DNA of 64,000 bases from positions 2,728,001-2,792,000 of the forward strand of contig CP084615.1 in NCBI GenBank assembly GCA_025917655.1, read 5' to 3'. The DNA comes from Chlorella sorokiniana. Lineage: Eukaryota; Chlorophyta; Trebouxiophyceae; Chlorellales; Chlorellaceae. A program made the position numbers and the translations under genes. Below the pieces are notes generated by a model. It saw nothing but the letters and a program-made list of their open reading frames with translations, ran no database searches and had not been told where the DNA came from. Below, in pieces: positions 35,286-47,588 of this stretch (positions are counted from its first letter, which is position 1; each line of letters starts with the position of its first letter).

Positions 35286-36865
35286 ATGGCGACCAAACGG
35301 CCCAGGGAGGAGGATGGGGATGTCCAGGCGGTCAATCAGGTGATGAACGACGGATTTCACATATAAACCTGGGCCTGCATGCTCCAACAGCTGCCGTCAC
35401 CTGCATGTCCCTTTCTGTCTCCTCTTTCTGGCAGGCGCAGGAAGTTGTGAAGCTTCCTAAGAAGCAAATGTATCGCATGCGCGCGCACAGTAACCCATTG
35501 AACGACGCAACCTTCCCCGTGCCCCTTAACCCCGACCACTTTGACTGGTGCGCTCGCTGTCACTAGCTGCTTGGCAGCGGCCCTCTCGCCGTGCATCCTT
35601 TGTGTAGGCCATAAATCAAGCTGTTCGTACCCACATCAGTGCGATTCCTGCCTGCAGGGCGGCCCACTACCCGGAGCTGCATGCGGCGGCGGTCGCCGAG
35701 GGCCGCCTGCCGCCGCAGGTTGAGTTTGCAGACGTCGGCTGCGGCTTTGGCGGGCTGACTGTGCGGCTGGCGGAGGCTTACCCTGACAAGCTGGTCATGG
35801 GCATGGAGATTCGGGACAAGGTCACGGGTGCGTCGGGCGGCGGGGTAGGAGGATGCTGCTGCCGAGCGACAGCGTGGCGGCGGCCCACCAGCACCCAGCC
35901 GCGCCACCGGACTTGCCTGCCCTATGCGCGGCAGGCAGCCCCTCCCGTTGGCATGCCAGCTGCCTGCACGTGCACGCAAAGCACGCCCTTGCGCCCTGGA
36001 GGCCTTCTGCCAATCGTTCACCAATCCACCAGCCTCGCTCCCGGTGCTGCAGAGTACGTCAAGGAGCGCATTCTTGCGCTGCGCAAAGCGCACCCAGGCC
36101 AGTACCAGAATGCGTCGGTCGTCCGCACCAATGCCATGAAATTCATCACCAACTACTTCAAGAAGGGGCAGCTCACCAAGCTCTTCTTCCTGTTTGCGGT
36201 GGGTTGCCAGCGGCGCTGGGCACCGGCCTGGACAAGCGCAGAAGCCGTCCTCCTTGCTGGGTGCTCGCGCACTGCAAATGCGCGCTGACGGAGTGCTCGG
36301 GCCAGCGGCTTGACGTCCGCACTGTCTCTGCGGGCCTTCCCGCCGTGCAGGACCCGCACTTCAAGGCGGCCAACCACCGTCGCCGCATCATCCAGCGCAC
36401 GCTGCTGACGGAGTATGCTTACCTGCTGCGCCCGGTGGCCTTCTGTACACCATCACCGACGTGGAAGACCTGGGCAACTGGCAGGTGGGTGCCGCCGCTC
36501 TCCTTGCCCGTGAGAAGAGGATGAAGCCATGGGAGGCTGCGGGGGCTGAGGCCTGTTGCTGACGGGAAGGGCCTGGAGCTGCGGAAGTGGCAGGCCTTAC
36601 TCTCAGGAGGTTTGGAGCTAAATTTTGCTCGCTTCCTTGGGATCTGCCGCGAATGCAGCGCGAGAAGCTGGACGCGCACCCGCTGTTTGAGCGTGTGAGC
36701 GAAGAGGGGCTTGAGGACGATGCGGCGGCGCAGCTGCTGCTGCAAGGCACCGAGGAGGGGCAGAAGGTGGCGCGCAATGGCGGCAAGACGTGGCGGCACG
36801 TCTACCGCCGCGTCCCGGGGCCCTCGGACAGCGCAGAGGCAGTCAAGGCAGCTGGAGGGCAGCAG

Positions 36866-36903
<38 letters not shown>

Positions 36904-36919
36904 AGGTGCAACAGCCTGA
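35286..36919 (+). CDS. TRM8: tRNA (guanine-N7-)-methyltransferase catalytic subunit, METTL1/Trm8 type
   Basis: SAM-dependent enzyme that makes m7G46 in tRNA, in eukaryotes with a WD40 partner (WDR4/Trm82). It is not the CFAP57 WD protein next door. Exons: 35286-35339 (MATKRPREEDGDVQAVNQ), 35435-35547 (MYRMRAHSNPLNDATFPVPL), 35658-35827, 36053-36198, 36351-36484 and 36659-36919. SAM motif I is FADVGCGFGGLTVRLAEAYP, then MGMEIRDKVTEYV, NASVVRTNAMKFITNYF, KLFFLFADPHFKAANHRRR and RTLLTEYAYLLRP. The eukaryotic-type ADPHFK motif and the following LLYTITDVEDLGNW confirm the family; a single missing G near 36435 breaks the frame between LLRP and that motif. The C terminus, EKLDAHPLFERVSEEGLEDD, ends in an extra polyglutamine run (about 36865-36905) that is not part of the core enzyme. 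All introns are GT-AG and in phase. Confidence 0.92.
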
Positions 36920-37087
36920 ACCATTGAGGGCGGCCTCAACCGCCGCTGCCTAGTGGTGGCCGGCGGCCTGCTGCTTTCTTTTGTGTCCCCCGCCTGGCCC
37001 ACTGCGCCCATTTGGCTGTTTGACACTCAATTAGACACTAAAGACCTCTCTGGCGTCCAATGGAAAGCTGTTGACTGTCAGTCAGAG

Positions 37088-40000
37088 ATGGCTTCCTTCG
37101 TGGGGCTGGCCAGCACTGGGGCAGCGGCGGCCGTGTCGGTGCTGCAGCCCAGGTGCGCCCAGGGGGAAACTCGAGATGGACAGAGGCCAGCCACCGAGCC
37201 TAACCCTGCCCCGCAGGCACTGTTTTGGCGCGCGAGGCGCCCGGGCGAACAGCCTCTGTTGGGCTGATGAGAGCACTCTGATCTACCTTTGTGGCGCTAC
37301 CATAGTCCTCTATCAACCCGACACCAAGACCCAGCGCTTTGTGGCAGGCAGTCAGGATGCCGCAGCCATCACGGCCTTTGCCGTGTGCCCCTCAAAGCGC
37401 CTGCTGGCCGTGGCTGAGCGAGGCGAGAAGGCCACCATCACCATCTACGATCTGCAAACGCTCAAGCGCCGCAAGATCCTCAGCAGCAGGGACGAGGGCA
37501 CCAAGGTGCGGCGGTGGCGGCGGGCGAGGCCTGCCGTTGCTTGGATTGATCACCGTACTCAGCCTCGGAATAGGCCATCAAACGGCTGCCGGATGGCATT
37601 GAGATCGCCCTGCCATGCCACGCCATGCAGGAGTTTGTCAGCCTGGCCTTTAGCGGCGACGGGCAGCTGCTGGCGGCGCAGGGCGGCGCGCCGGACTGGT
37701 CGCTCTGCCTGTGGGGCTGGGAGAAGTCCAAGCTGCTGTGCACCGTGCGCACCGTCAGCCAGCCGGGGCACAGCGTGGCGCAGTGCCTGTTCCAGCCCGG
37801 TGCGCCACGACAAAGCGGCTGCCCCGCGCCGCCACTTGTCACTGCGCCCTCTGCCTTCGGTGTGTCTGGAGGCCAAGCACGCCCGCCCGCGCCTGCTCCC
37901 GACCGCGCCTCTGTTGTGCAGGCGACGGCGCGCAAATTATCAGTGTAGTGGGGAGGGCGTGTGCTGCCTGTATCGCCTCGAGGAGGGACGCACGCTGCGC
38001 GCGCTGCCCACGCTGCTGGGCAGGCGGGAGGCGCCGCACTACGCCTGCGCCGCCTGGGCCGTCGACAACGAGGCGGAGGGGCTGCTGGTGGTGGGCACGC
38101 GCTCCGGGCAGGCGCTGCTGGTGGCCGACGGAGACGTGCGGCAGGCGCTGACGCTGGAGGACGGCGGCGCAGCCGAGGCGGTGGCCGCCTTCAGCAGGGT
38201 GGGTGGGTGGGTGGGTGGGTGGGTGGGTGGGTGGGTTGTTGTGGTGTGATGGCCGGCGTTGTTTGGCTGTTTTGGGGGCTGTCTGTGCGCTTCTGTGCAG
38301 GCTTGTGCTGTCCGCTGGCCCCTGGGATGCCGGGGGAGGGCACGCAGCGCGAGCAAAAGAATGACAGAGTGACAGGAAAAAGACATTCGACAGTTTTGCC
38401 CCACCCTGGGCGCCCCTCACGCATGTTTGCTGCGCACCCCTCACAGGGCTTTGTGGTGGCCACCAGCCGCGGCGGCCTGGCCGTGTACGAGCGGGACAGC
38501 GAGAGCAAGCCGTACCGCCTGTCCCGCGCCTTTGCCGTCGCGCCCAACACCAGCGTCGGCGTGGGCAGCGGGCGGCACGACACCCGCCGCCTCGGCTCCC
38601 ACCAGTCCAGCCTGGCCTCACGCAACATCTCCATGGATGGCGCCGCATCGTCGGTGTCAGCCTCCGCGGCAGCCGCGGCGACGCTGCGCAGCCTCGCCGC
38701 CGAGGGGGCCGCCGCCGCCGCCCCCTCCCCCTGCCGCGCCTGCTCCCTGGCTGTGTCCCCCTGGACGACTCCCTGGCCCTGCTCACCGCCGACGGCCAGC
38801 TGCTGTCGCTAGCGGCGGCCCCGGGCGAGCGGCGCGGCGCCTTCACGGGCCTGACCCGTCTCGCCCCCGGCTTCCACAGCGGCGAAGTCACCGGGCTGGC
38901 CACCTGCGTGCGGCGGGCGGTGGTGGCCACCAGCGGCGCAGACCGCACGCTGCGGCTGTGGAACTACCAGGACAGGACGGCGGAGATGGTGGGTGGGGGC
39001 CTGGGTTCAGTTCCGCGTGTGTGACGCGCGTGCGTGCGTGCACAGAGCAGCCTGCGCAAAAGCACCAAGCCATCCAGCCACCCACGCCCTCACGCACGCT
39101 GCCTCTGCGCCCGCAGGTCAAGGCTTATGAGGAGGAGGTGCTGAGCGTGGCGCTGCACCCCACCGGATTCATGCTGCTGGCGGGCTTTGCCGACAGGCTG
39201 CGCCTCATGACGGTGCTGGCGGGTGGGCCGCCGTTGGATTTGCGGATAGGGACGGCATGGGGCTGAAAAAGGGGGAGGGGTCAGCTCGCTGTGCACTTGA
39301 ACCTCCTGCCAAAGCGTCAGCTGCATCAGTCCCCGCCTACCGGCAGAGGCTGCCCTCCCTGCTTCTCACGCCGCTCAAGCTGTACCGCCTTTGGCCCTGC
39401 TGCTGCTGCTGCTCCCGCTGTTCCTGGTCGTCATCATCATGTTCTCGCTGCTGTGGCTGCCTCCATTCCACGACAGATGATCTGCGGGTCATCAAGGAGC
39501 TGCCCATCAAGGCGTGCCGCGAGTGCGCCTTCTCCAACGGCGGCCACTACTTTGCCGCCGCCAACGGCACCACCGTGCACGTGTACTGCGCGTACACCGC
39601 CGCCCCGCTGGCCACGCTGCGCGGGCACAACGGCAGGTGCGGCGCGCCACGCGGTGGCAAGGGCCCCTGGGCACAGATTCTGCAGCTAGAGCAGCCGCTT
39701 TCAGGCCGCCCTTTCCCTTGCGTCCAAACACGACGCCACACATAACGCCCGCTCCCAGCACGGAGAACGCAGCAGCAGTGCGCTGGTGCTGCTGCAACCG
39801 GCCGTCTTGCCCAGGCCAAGGGGGCTTTGCCCAGGCCAAGGTTTGCCCGATTGCCTGCCCTGTCCGCCCCTCTGCCCAGGTGCGCGGCCTCTTTTGGTCC
39901 TCCGACGACTCCATGCTGGTGACCGCCGGCATGGAGGGAGCGGTGTACGAGTGGCGTGTGCTGGAGGGCGCCGCACGCGCGACTTTGTGCAGAAGGGGTG

Positions 40001-43000
40001 GAGCTGCTCTTGCGTGGTGGGTTGCGTTCCAGGGGCCGTCTGGGAACCTGAGGGGGATGTGTTGCCTCGAGAGTAATCCTGCGGACAAGCAGTGTGGCCT
40101 GTTGAAAGGGGCGGCTGCCGCTGGGTGAGCGCTGGCTGGGGCCGAAGCAGGCGTGCTGGCTGCGGGGAGGCTCCTCCACCTGGCAGCCCGCTCGGCTGGC
40201 CCTCGCAGCCCGACCCGCTGCCGCTGCTGCCGCCGCCGTTGCCGCAGGGCGGCCTGCATGCCGTCAGCGCCGCCCCTTCCACGAGCCTGACGGCCGTCAG
40301 CGGCGGCGCCGCCACCGTCTTCTGCGGGGCCCTGGACCGCCGCCTTCGGGCGCTGGAGGACTCAACTGCCGGGGCCTGGGGTGGTGGCGGAGGTGGATGC
40401 GGGGGCGGCGCTCACACAGATCGTCGCTCCCGGGCCCGGTGAGGAGCAGCAGGCTGAGGAGCAGCCAGCTTGCGCTGCCGCTGCCGCGTGGCACCTCCCA
40501 GATGCACGAGTGGGGAGCACAGAGGACGCTGGAAACCATCGCTGCTGTTGCTGTTGTCACCCAATCCGCTCTCCTCCCCGCAGGCGGCCGTCTGCTGTTT
40601 GCGGGCACCGAGGCGGGCACCGTCGCTGCGTACCGCCTCCCGCTGGGCCCCTCCTCCGAGCCGCAAGCGCTGCGCTGCTCGTCTTCACCCGTCACCCGGC
40701 TGGCCGCCAGCCGCGACGAGGCCACGCTGTTTGCCGCCACCGCCGACGGCTGCCTCTTCGTGTTTGATGTGCGGGACCGGGACGCCGCTCGCCTGCTCAC
40801 GTAAGACGTCGTTCGTATTGCACCCCGGCGGCAGCATGCTTGTACTGCTGCAGCACGCAGGTCCGCTGCCAGAGCAGGGCGGCAAGCCTGCAGCGCCCTC
40901 TCTCCAGGCTGCCGTACCGGCTCCCCAGTCTGCCGCACCCTCTGCCTCGGCGACCGCATGTGATGGCGAGTGTGGGCGCCTCCTTTGCCCACCAGAGGAT
41001 CTGTCGCTGACTTGTCGCAGGCGCAAGGAGGGCGAGGCGCTGGCGTTGTGCGAGGAGGTGCTTGTGGCGCGGGCGACATCGACGAGAAGCGGGGCGCATG
41101 GCGGAGCTGGAGGCGCAGGTGGGGGCGGGCGCGTGTGTGCGTGTGTGTGTGTTTGGATGGTGGGTGGTCGGGGGAGGTGTGGAAGGTGTGGGCTGTTTCC
41201 ATGCATGCAATCCCTCATCCTCCCCAGTGCGCAAACAACCCATTCCAAGCGCCTTTGCCCCGCCTCATCACGCCGTTGTAACTACAGGTGGCCGAGGTGG
41301 CCGCCCAGAACGAGTACCAGCTGAAGCTGCGAGACCTGGCCCTCAACGAGCGCGTGCGCCAGCTGACCGACAAGGCGGCGGCGGAAGCGGCCGAGGCGGC
41401 GCGCGGTGCGCAACTCCCGCTGCGCCCGCATGCTGGCTCCTGCTGTCAAGCCGTCCTCTCGGCTCTCTTCCTGTGCCTATTCCTTGTTCCAATTCCACCC
41501 TCCCCAGTCCCAACCTTGCCCTTCTCCCGGCTTGTGACATTGTTTTACACACGGATGCTGTGTCGTGCGCCCTGCGTTCCGCAGCTACGCCGCCCTGCTG
41601 GCGGACCGTGCCGAGGCAGACAGGCGGCATGAGGCCCGCCTGGCGGCCGCCGAGGAGGCCAGCGCGGCGCAGCTCGTGGCCCTGGACTCTCACTTCCAGG
41701 CAAAGCTGGTGCACGAGATGGAGCGGCTGCGGGAGCTGGGGGCGGCCAAAGACGAGCTGAACGCCAGGCGGGTGCAGGCAGGGCGGGTTGGAATGGTGGT
41801 CCATTTGGGCTGGGAGGTCGGTTTTATGATTGCATGGGGCTGTTTGGGGCCAAGCAAATAGGGGACCTGGGGCGATGGAGAGGGGGAGGTTTGGTGAGCT
41901 TTGGGAGGCGAGAAAGCTGTGCAGAAGCTTGTCAGCACAGCAGCCTGGGGACAGCAGCACAGATGCTGCCCGCACTGTTATCAAACTGTTGAGTGCTAGC
42001 ACTCAGCAGCGCTGCTGCTGGCCCCCAATCCCCCCTCCCACCCCCAAAAACGCACAAATACCACACACAAACTCCCCACATACACACTCGTGCGCGTGCG
42101 CAAACACACACTCGCACACCCAACACCCACCCACACAAACACACCCTGCCGTCCCGCAGGTGGGAGGCGCAGACGGCGGCCCTGGTGCAGCAGCACTCCC
42201 GGGTCGTCGCCGAGCTCAAGGCCTCTGCCGCTGCCGAGCTCGCGGCGGAGCTCTCCCGCTACGCTGCGCTGGCGGAGGCCAAGGCGGAGGGGGAGGTGGA
42301 GGGTGCGGAGGTGCGGCGGCAGATGGAGGAGGATGTGGACCGGGAGGTGGAGGAGCTCAAAGAGCGGTGAGCTGTGTGTGTGAACGGTTTTGTAAGGGTT
42401 GTGTGTGAGCGTATGTGTGTGGGAGGGTGGGGTGGGGGTGGGGCAGTCGGGGATGCCTTGCCGGTGGGAAAAGTCGCGGTGCTGGTGACATGGCGGTGCG
42501 CTGTGCCATGCTGTACCGCCCGCAGGTACCGCCAGCAGCTGCAGGTGGAGGGCGACACCGTGCTGCAGCTGAAGGGCGAGAACGGGCTGCTGCGCAAGCG
42601 CTTCGACGAGCAGCAGAAGGCGATCGAGGAGGGCAGGGGGCAGCTGCGGTGAGGCTGCTGCGGGCTGCCGGGGGTGGGGAGGGGTGGGGGCCAGATCCAG
42701 CACACTGTTTCTTGTTTGAATCTTTCTCTGTCAGGACTATTCAGTTGGATCTCGCCTTAGAATGCGGGTCTGCACCAGAGCCAGAGCCCTCCTGCAGCTT
42801 GCCAAGATTGTTATTTGTACTGCCCTCTGCCTTCTGTCCTGCCCGGCAGGCTGGCGGAGGCGGAGGGGCGGCGGCTGGCGGGGGTGGTGGAGGCGCTGCA
42901 GCGGGACGTGGCTGCCCTGCAGCGCGGCGTGGCGGGGCGGGACGAGGCGATCAGCGAGAAGGAAAAGCGCATCCTCGACCTCAAGCACAAGACGCAGGTG

Positions 43001-44667
43001 GGGCCATCACGCGGGGCTGGGCCGGCGCTTGTGCGAGCCCGAGTGGACACAGCAGCATGCACACAGCCTCCGCGCGTGCTGGCGCCCCTGCCACCGGCCA
43101 GCACGGTGCCGCAATCACCTTCCCATCCTGTCACTCCCTCCGCTTCCCTCTTCCTGAGTTGCACTGCGTTTCGTTGGTTTGCCAAGTTCAACCCTTCTTT
43201 TCAACCCTTCCTTGTTGTCCTTCTTTGTTGGCCCCCACATCTTATCATATCTTCCACTATTTTGCTGCGCAGGAGCTGGAGAAGTTCAAGTTTGTGTTGG
43301 AGTACTCGCTGGGCGAGGTGCGCGCGCAGCTGGAGCCCAAAGACGCCCAGCTGGCGGACATGCGGGGCAGGGTGCAGGTGAGCCTCCGGCTGCAGGGCGG
43401 CTGCGGGGGCGCTGCAAGATGGAGGAGGTGCGAGTGCTGGCGGAATGAGGGGCTGGCACCGCCTCGGGCGGCTGCCGGCCCCATCCATGCTGCCGATGGG
43501 AAGGGCGGCGCACAGCACCCTGTGTGAGTGCCTTGCTGCGGCCGGAACACCGAAGGAGCCTGCCTCCCCTGCCCCTGCCTGGCCAAGCTTCACGTATGAG
43601 TTGCTTGCCTGCCTGCCTGCCTGGGCCGTGCCCCTGCTTGCCCCTGCCGCAGGGCATGCAGGGCCTGGTGGATGAGGTGGGGCGCAGCCACGGGGAGCTG
43701 AGCCGGGCGTGGAGGCGGCGCGGGCGCGCGAGGCGGCGGCGCGGGGCGAAGCGCAGCGTGCACGGCGCGCTCTGGCGCACGCTGCCTCCAAGATCAGGTG
43801 GGTGGGGGCAGCCTGCAGCCAGGCGGGGCACCGGCACGCCTGTAGTAGCCACGGAAGAGTTGGTTGGTCCTGATGCTCTGCACGCTTTGCCGGCTCAGCC
43901 ACAGCAGTCAACTGGAGACACTCGCTCTCGTGTGGTTCGATTTATCCCCGGCACCCGGGCTCTGTTCCGCAGGCAGATGCAGTGCGACATCCAGCTGGCG
44001 TCAGAAAAGGTGCAGGCCCCCGAGCAGCTGAAGTCAGCCGTGGCGAAGCTGCTGCACGCCCACGCCTCGCCGGAAGCCGTCAAGAAGGCGGCTGCGCTGA
44101 CCAGCCCCGGCGCAGAGGGGGCAGGGGAGGCCGCGGGCCCCGCCGCTGACGTGCAGCAGCGGTGCGTGGGTCAGTCGAGGTGGAAGCCTTTTAATGCTGA
44201 CATGCCCCGTGTGCGGCTGACCCGGCGCACCCATGCCCCTCTGGCCCTGCTGCGGCGTTTTCCCTGAGCCTGCTCTGCCCCCATGCAACCCCCAAGCCCC
44301 TTGCTATGCCCTTGATTCTTCCTCCCCCTGCGCCCTTTGCAGGCAGCTGGAATCGCTGGAGCGCTCGGTGCAGCAGTTGAAAGCCACGCTGGAGGCTGAG
44401 AAGCGCGCTGCCGTCGCCAACCAGCGCCGCATGGTGGCCGAAAACGCAGAGTTGATCCAGCAGCTGCGGCAGGCGCAGGGAGGTGCCGCCACAACCTGCC
44501 CAGCATGGGCGGCCAGCCCCGCCGCCGCTGCTGGCGGCGCTTGCCGGGCTGGGAGCGCGGGTGGCGGCTCTCGCCGCGGCACCGGCTGCTCGCGCCCGGG
44601 CAGCCGCGGTTCAGCTGCTGCTGCAGTGGAGGCGCCAGACAAGCAGCCGCAAGCCGCTTCTCACTAA
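37088..44667 (+). CDS. CFAP57: Cilia- and flagella-associated protein 57 (CFAP57/FAP57, WDR65)
   Basis: WD40 plus coiled-coil protein that in Chlamydomonas and animals docks inner dynein arms on the axoneme. About twenty exons. The WD part covers MASFVGLASTG, LLAVAERGEKATITIYDLQT, AQIISVVG followed by GVCCLYRLEEGR, TSGADRTLRLWNYQDRTAEM, VKAYEEEVLSVALHPTGFML and LLAGFADRLRLMTVLA. It goes on with DDLRVIKELPIKACRECAFS, RGLFWSSDDSMLVTAGMEGA, VYEWRVLEG and LFAATADGCLFVFDVRDRD. The coiled coil follows the family order: NEYQLKLRDLALNERVRQLT, YRQQLQVEGDTVLQLKGENG, LLRKRFDEQQKAIEEG, AISEKEKRILDLKHKTQ, ELEKFKFVLEYSLGEVRAQL and RQLESLERSVQQLKATLEAE. ELEKFKFVL and KACRECAFS are diagnostic. Resolved exons include 37088-37152, 37216-37505, 37631-37799, 37922-38198, 38447-38988, 39117-39222 and 39477-39636. 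Single-base slips occur at G/C runs near 37960, 38758 and 39637. The stop at 44667 is followed by a poly(A) signal. The gene looks complete, not a relic. Confidence 0.9.
38197..38236. repeat. (GGGT)10 microsatellite at a CFAP57 splice donor
   Basis: Ten perfect GGGT units begin at the last bases of a CFAP57 exon and fill the start of the next intron, so the donor GT itself is part of the repeat. Eight further copies of GT within it could act as alternative donors. Confidence 0.9.
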
Positions 44668-44684
44668 TCTGTTGCCATAACGAA

Positions 44685-44689
44685 TGTAA
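44685..44689 (+). terminator. TGTAA polyadenylation signal of CFAP57
   Basis: TGTAA lies 18 bases past the proposed CFAP57 stop. It is the usual chlorophyte poly(A) signal, on the right strand and close to the position expected. It supports 44667 as the end of the gene. Confidence 0.5.
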
Positions 44690-44818
44690 ACTCCGGCTTC
44701 TTTCACCGCTCGCAGCAGCTTTTACATCAATGGGCACACGAAAATGGGGAGGCTTCAGGCTGCCACACGCGGATCCCATGCCTGTCGAGCACACCGCACG
44801 AAACGCTGCTGCGTACGG

Positions 44819-47545
44819 TCACGCATTCAGCAGAGGCAGGGCCGCCATGGCTGTCCGCGCCGCCAGCGCCACACGAAGCAGCTCCCCCTGCCGCTGCGGG
44901 TGCGGCGGCGCCTGCCGCAGCAGGATGGCCTCCCGCCTGAGCTCCTCAAGCTGCACAAGTGCGTGCTCCAGCTGCTCGGCAGCTGCCGCTGACACCGGCC
45001 GCCTGGCGGCGCCAGCGGGGCCGCCTGTGACGCGTCCAGCGCACGGCAGGCGGCCGCGCGGTGGCGGGCCAGCAGCGCCGCCACCTCGCCGCCTGCTGCC
45101 ACCAGCTGCAGTGGAGGACCCGTCAGGCGAGCGGCGGCAAAAGGGTCCGCCAACGCTGCTGGCTGGCCCACGCCGCTGGCATTCCCAATGCCGCCCCCGC
45201 TCCTGCCGCCGTTGCCGCTGCCACAAAGCGCAGCAGGGTCCACTGTGTCCAGTTGTAGACCGTGGAGCATCGCCACGGCGCCGCCGCCCCTTCAGCTGCG
45301 CTGTGCCGGCACAGCAGCACAGCCAGCTGGCCGTGGAGGGCGCCGAGGGCCGCTCCGCCGCGGCCGCTTTGAGCCAGCGGCACGCGGCACTCCCGGCGCC
45401 AGCTGGCGCCCGGCGCGAGGCGCGGAAGCGGCGCCGCCAGCGCGCAGCCGCCGCCGCCGCCGGGCGGCGGGCGGTGCATGAGCAGCAGGCTCCAGCCGGG
45501 CTCCATGGCGAGCCTGCTGTCGTTTTGCAGCAACACCTCAACTGCCAGCTCATCTCTATCATCACAACTATCACTGCCGCCGCCCAGCGCCTGCGACCGC
45601 AGCGCAAGGGGCCGCAGGCTGCACTGCAAGCGCCCCAAGGGCGCTGGAGCGGGCGCACCGCCGTTTCCGCTGCATGCCAGCGCCTGGCACAGCGGTATCG
45701 CGCTGGCAAGCGCCGCGATGCTGCCATCCAGCAGCAGCAGCTGCCGCTGGCCGCGCTCCTGCTCCTCGGACAGCCCGGCAATGGCGCTGAGCAGGGCCTG
45801 GGGGGAGGGGGAGGGGTGGAGGGGGAGGGGGGCGCGGGGCAGAATCAGGCGAGGCCGGTGCTCTTGGTGTTGCAAGAGTGAGGCTGAGGGTGAGGAGCCT
45901 GGCATCGATGGCTGGCTCGGGGTGACTTGACAAATCAGGAAAGGAGGCAATCAAGCTGCCCTGCCAGGCACACTCCTCACCTGCACTTCGCCCTCCAAGT
46001 CAGCCGCCGCCGCCGCCGCGCAGCTGCTTCCCGGGGCGGCAGGGGCAGGCCACCCCGCTGCCAGCAGGCGCCCTGCCGCGTCAGGCACACCAGCAGGGGC
46101 CGAGGCGGGGCAGCGGGGGTGCGCCGTGGCTGCCGCCACCAGCAGCGGGCTGTCCGCCGCGTCCAGGTCGAGCACGGTGCGGGCGCTGCGCCTGCGCTGA
46201 GGCTGTTGCCGGCATTTAGATACCCCAGCTGGCTGCCGCCCGGCTGGGTGCAGTAGAGGAGGCTGCTGCCGGCTGCGGCCGCCGCCTCAGCACCCACCAG
46301 ACGCACGCAGGCTGCAAACAGGCCGCTGGCGTCTGTCGACGCATCCCGCCCGCCGCATCCGCTGCTGCTGGCATTGCTGCCGGGCGCGAGCACCACGGTG
46401 GGGCCGCTGCTCAGGCCGTGCTGCGCGGCCGGCGCCAGCTGCCGGGACTGCGTCAGCAGCAGCAGCTCTGCTGGAGGGGCGGGTTGCGTGTCGCTGGCTG
46501 CAGGCTCCGCTGCCTCACCGGTGCACAGGAGCAGGAGGCTGCTGCCGCTGTGGCACAGCACCAGGGGCAGGCGCGGCGGCGGTGGCTCCGACCCCGCTGC
46601 CGCCGGCCGTACGGCCCCGGAGTGCAGCGCGGTGCCGAGGGGCAGGGCCCGCAGCTGCCCGGAGGCTGTCGCCAGGAGGAGGTATCCCGCCGGGTGGCGG
46701 GGGAGCAGCTCGCCGCTGCCGTTGCCTGGGGGTGCGGTGGCGCGGAAACGCGCCCCACACGTCACCCGGGGCTGCCACTCGCTGCCAGCAGCTGCGTCGT
46801 GCTCCAGGCAGAGTACCGCCGCCGCTGCAGCATCCGCGGGGATCCCTTTCGCCTCGCCGCACACCCAGCTTGCCACCGAGTGCACCAGCGGCTGGCTGGC
46901 GGCGTCGTGTGGCGAGCTCGTGGCACCGCTAACGTACCGTTGTAACCGCGCCGCCAGTGGGGCGAGGTCCAGTGGCGCCGCCGCAAGGGCAGCTGCTCGT
47001 GCTGCGCCGCGACCCCTGCCCCGGCTCGATTGTAGGGTTGCAGCAGTGGGGTGCCAGCAGTGAGCCAGGTGCTCCCAGGCGACCGCCGCCGCCAGCTGGT
47101 GCCTGGCGGCGCAGGCCGCCGCCACAGGCACCGCAGCGGCAGCCGAGGCGTCTGCTGTGAGCTCCAACTCAGCGGCGGCGGCGCCATCCAACGGGGGAAG
47201 CAGGTGGAAGGCCCACACGCGGCAGCTGTCGCGGCCGACCGCCAGCAGCAGCACCGAACCTGGCGTTGCTGCTGCGGCAGCGGCGTGCCCCCCAGGCGCT
47301 CCCATCTGCAGCAGAGCCACAGGCTCCGAGAAGCGCAGGCTCAAGCGGCAGCAGGGGCCACTATTGCCGCCGTCGTTGCTGCTGAGTGGGGCACACACGA
47401 CCTGCCCTCTGTGCTGCCCCGCCCGTGCCGCCACCCACAGCCAGCCGCCAGACTGCGTGGCGTCAAAGCCGCCGGGCGCGGCAACGGCCGCTGCTGCTGC
47501 TTCGTCGCCCAGCTCGGCAAGCAGGCGGGACATACCAGCCGCCAT
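44819..47545 (-). CDS. Protein with propeller-like N terminus, helical hairpin and ear-like C terminus; unknown
   Basis: Exon 1 (45981-47545) starts MAAGMSRLLAELGDEAAA and gives about 520 residues of beta-rich, repeat-like sequence: GGWLWVAARAGQHRGQVVCA, CRLSLRFSEPVALLQMG, VLLLAVGRDSCRVWAFHLLP, AGYLLLATASGQLRALPLG, LPLVLCHSGSSLLLLC. This pattern suggests a degenerate beta-propeller. Exon 2 (from 45797) opens with a helical stretch, ALLSAIAGLSEEQERGQRQL, followed by LQCSLRPLALRSQ and VEVLLQNDSRLAMEPGWSLL, an immunoglobulin/adaptin-ear-like strand pattern. It ends with a helix, EQLEHALVQLEELRREAILL. The order propeller, coiled coil, ear-like domain recalls FANCB/FAAP100 of the Fanconi core and BBS-type subunits, but I see no diagnostic motif. 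Frame slips near 46185, 45285 and 45000 in GC runs fit the window-wide pattern. Confidence 0.6.
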
Positions 47546-47588
47546 GAGGGTAGTCGCAAGGCGGAGAGGGAGCGGTGGGGCGAGGTGC

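Noticed and set aside
38197-38236. (GGGT)n as a telomere-like or CRISPR-like array
   Set aside because: It is a simple microsatellite in an intron, with no spacers and no telomeric TTTAGGG unit.
35286-44667. Trm8 and the adjacent WD40 gene as the Trm8/Trm82 pair
   Set aside because: The WD40 gene continues into a long coiled coil with CFAP57-specific motifs; Trm82/WDR4 is a short WD protein.
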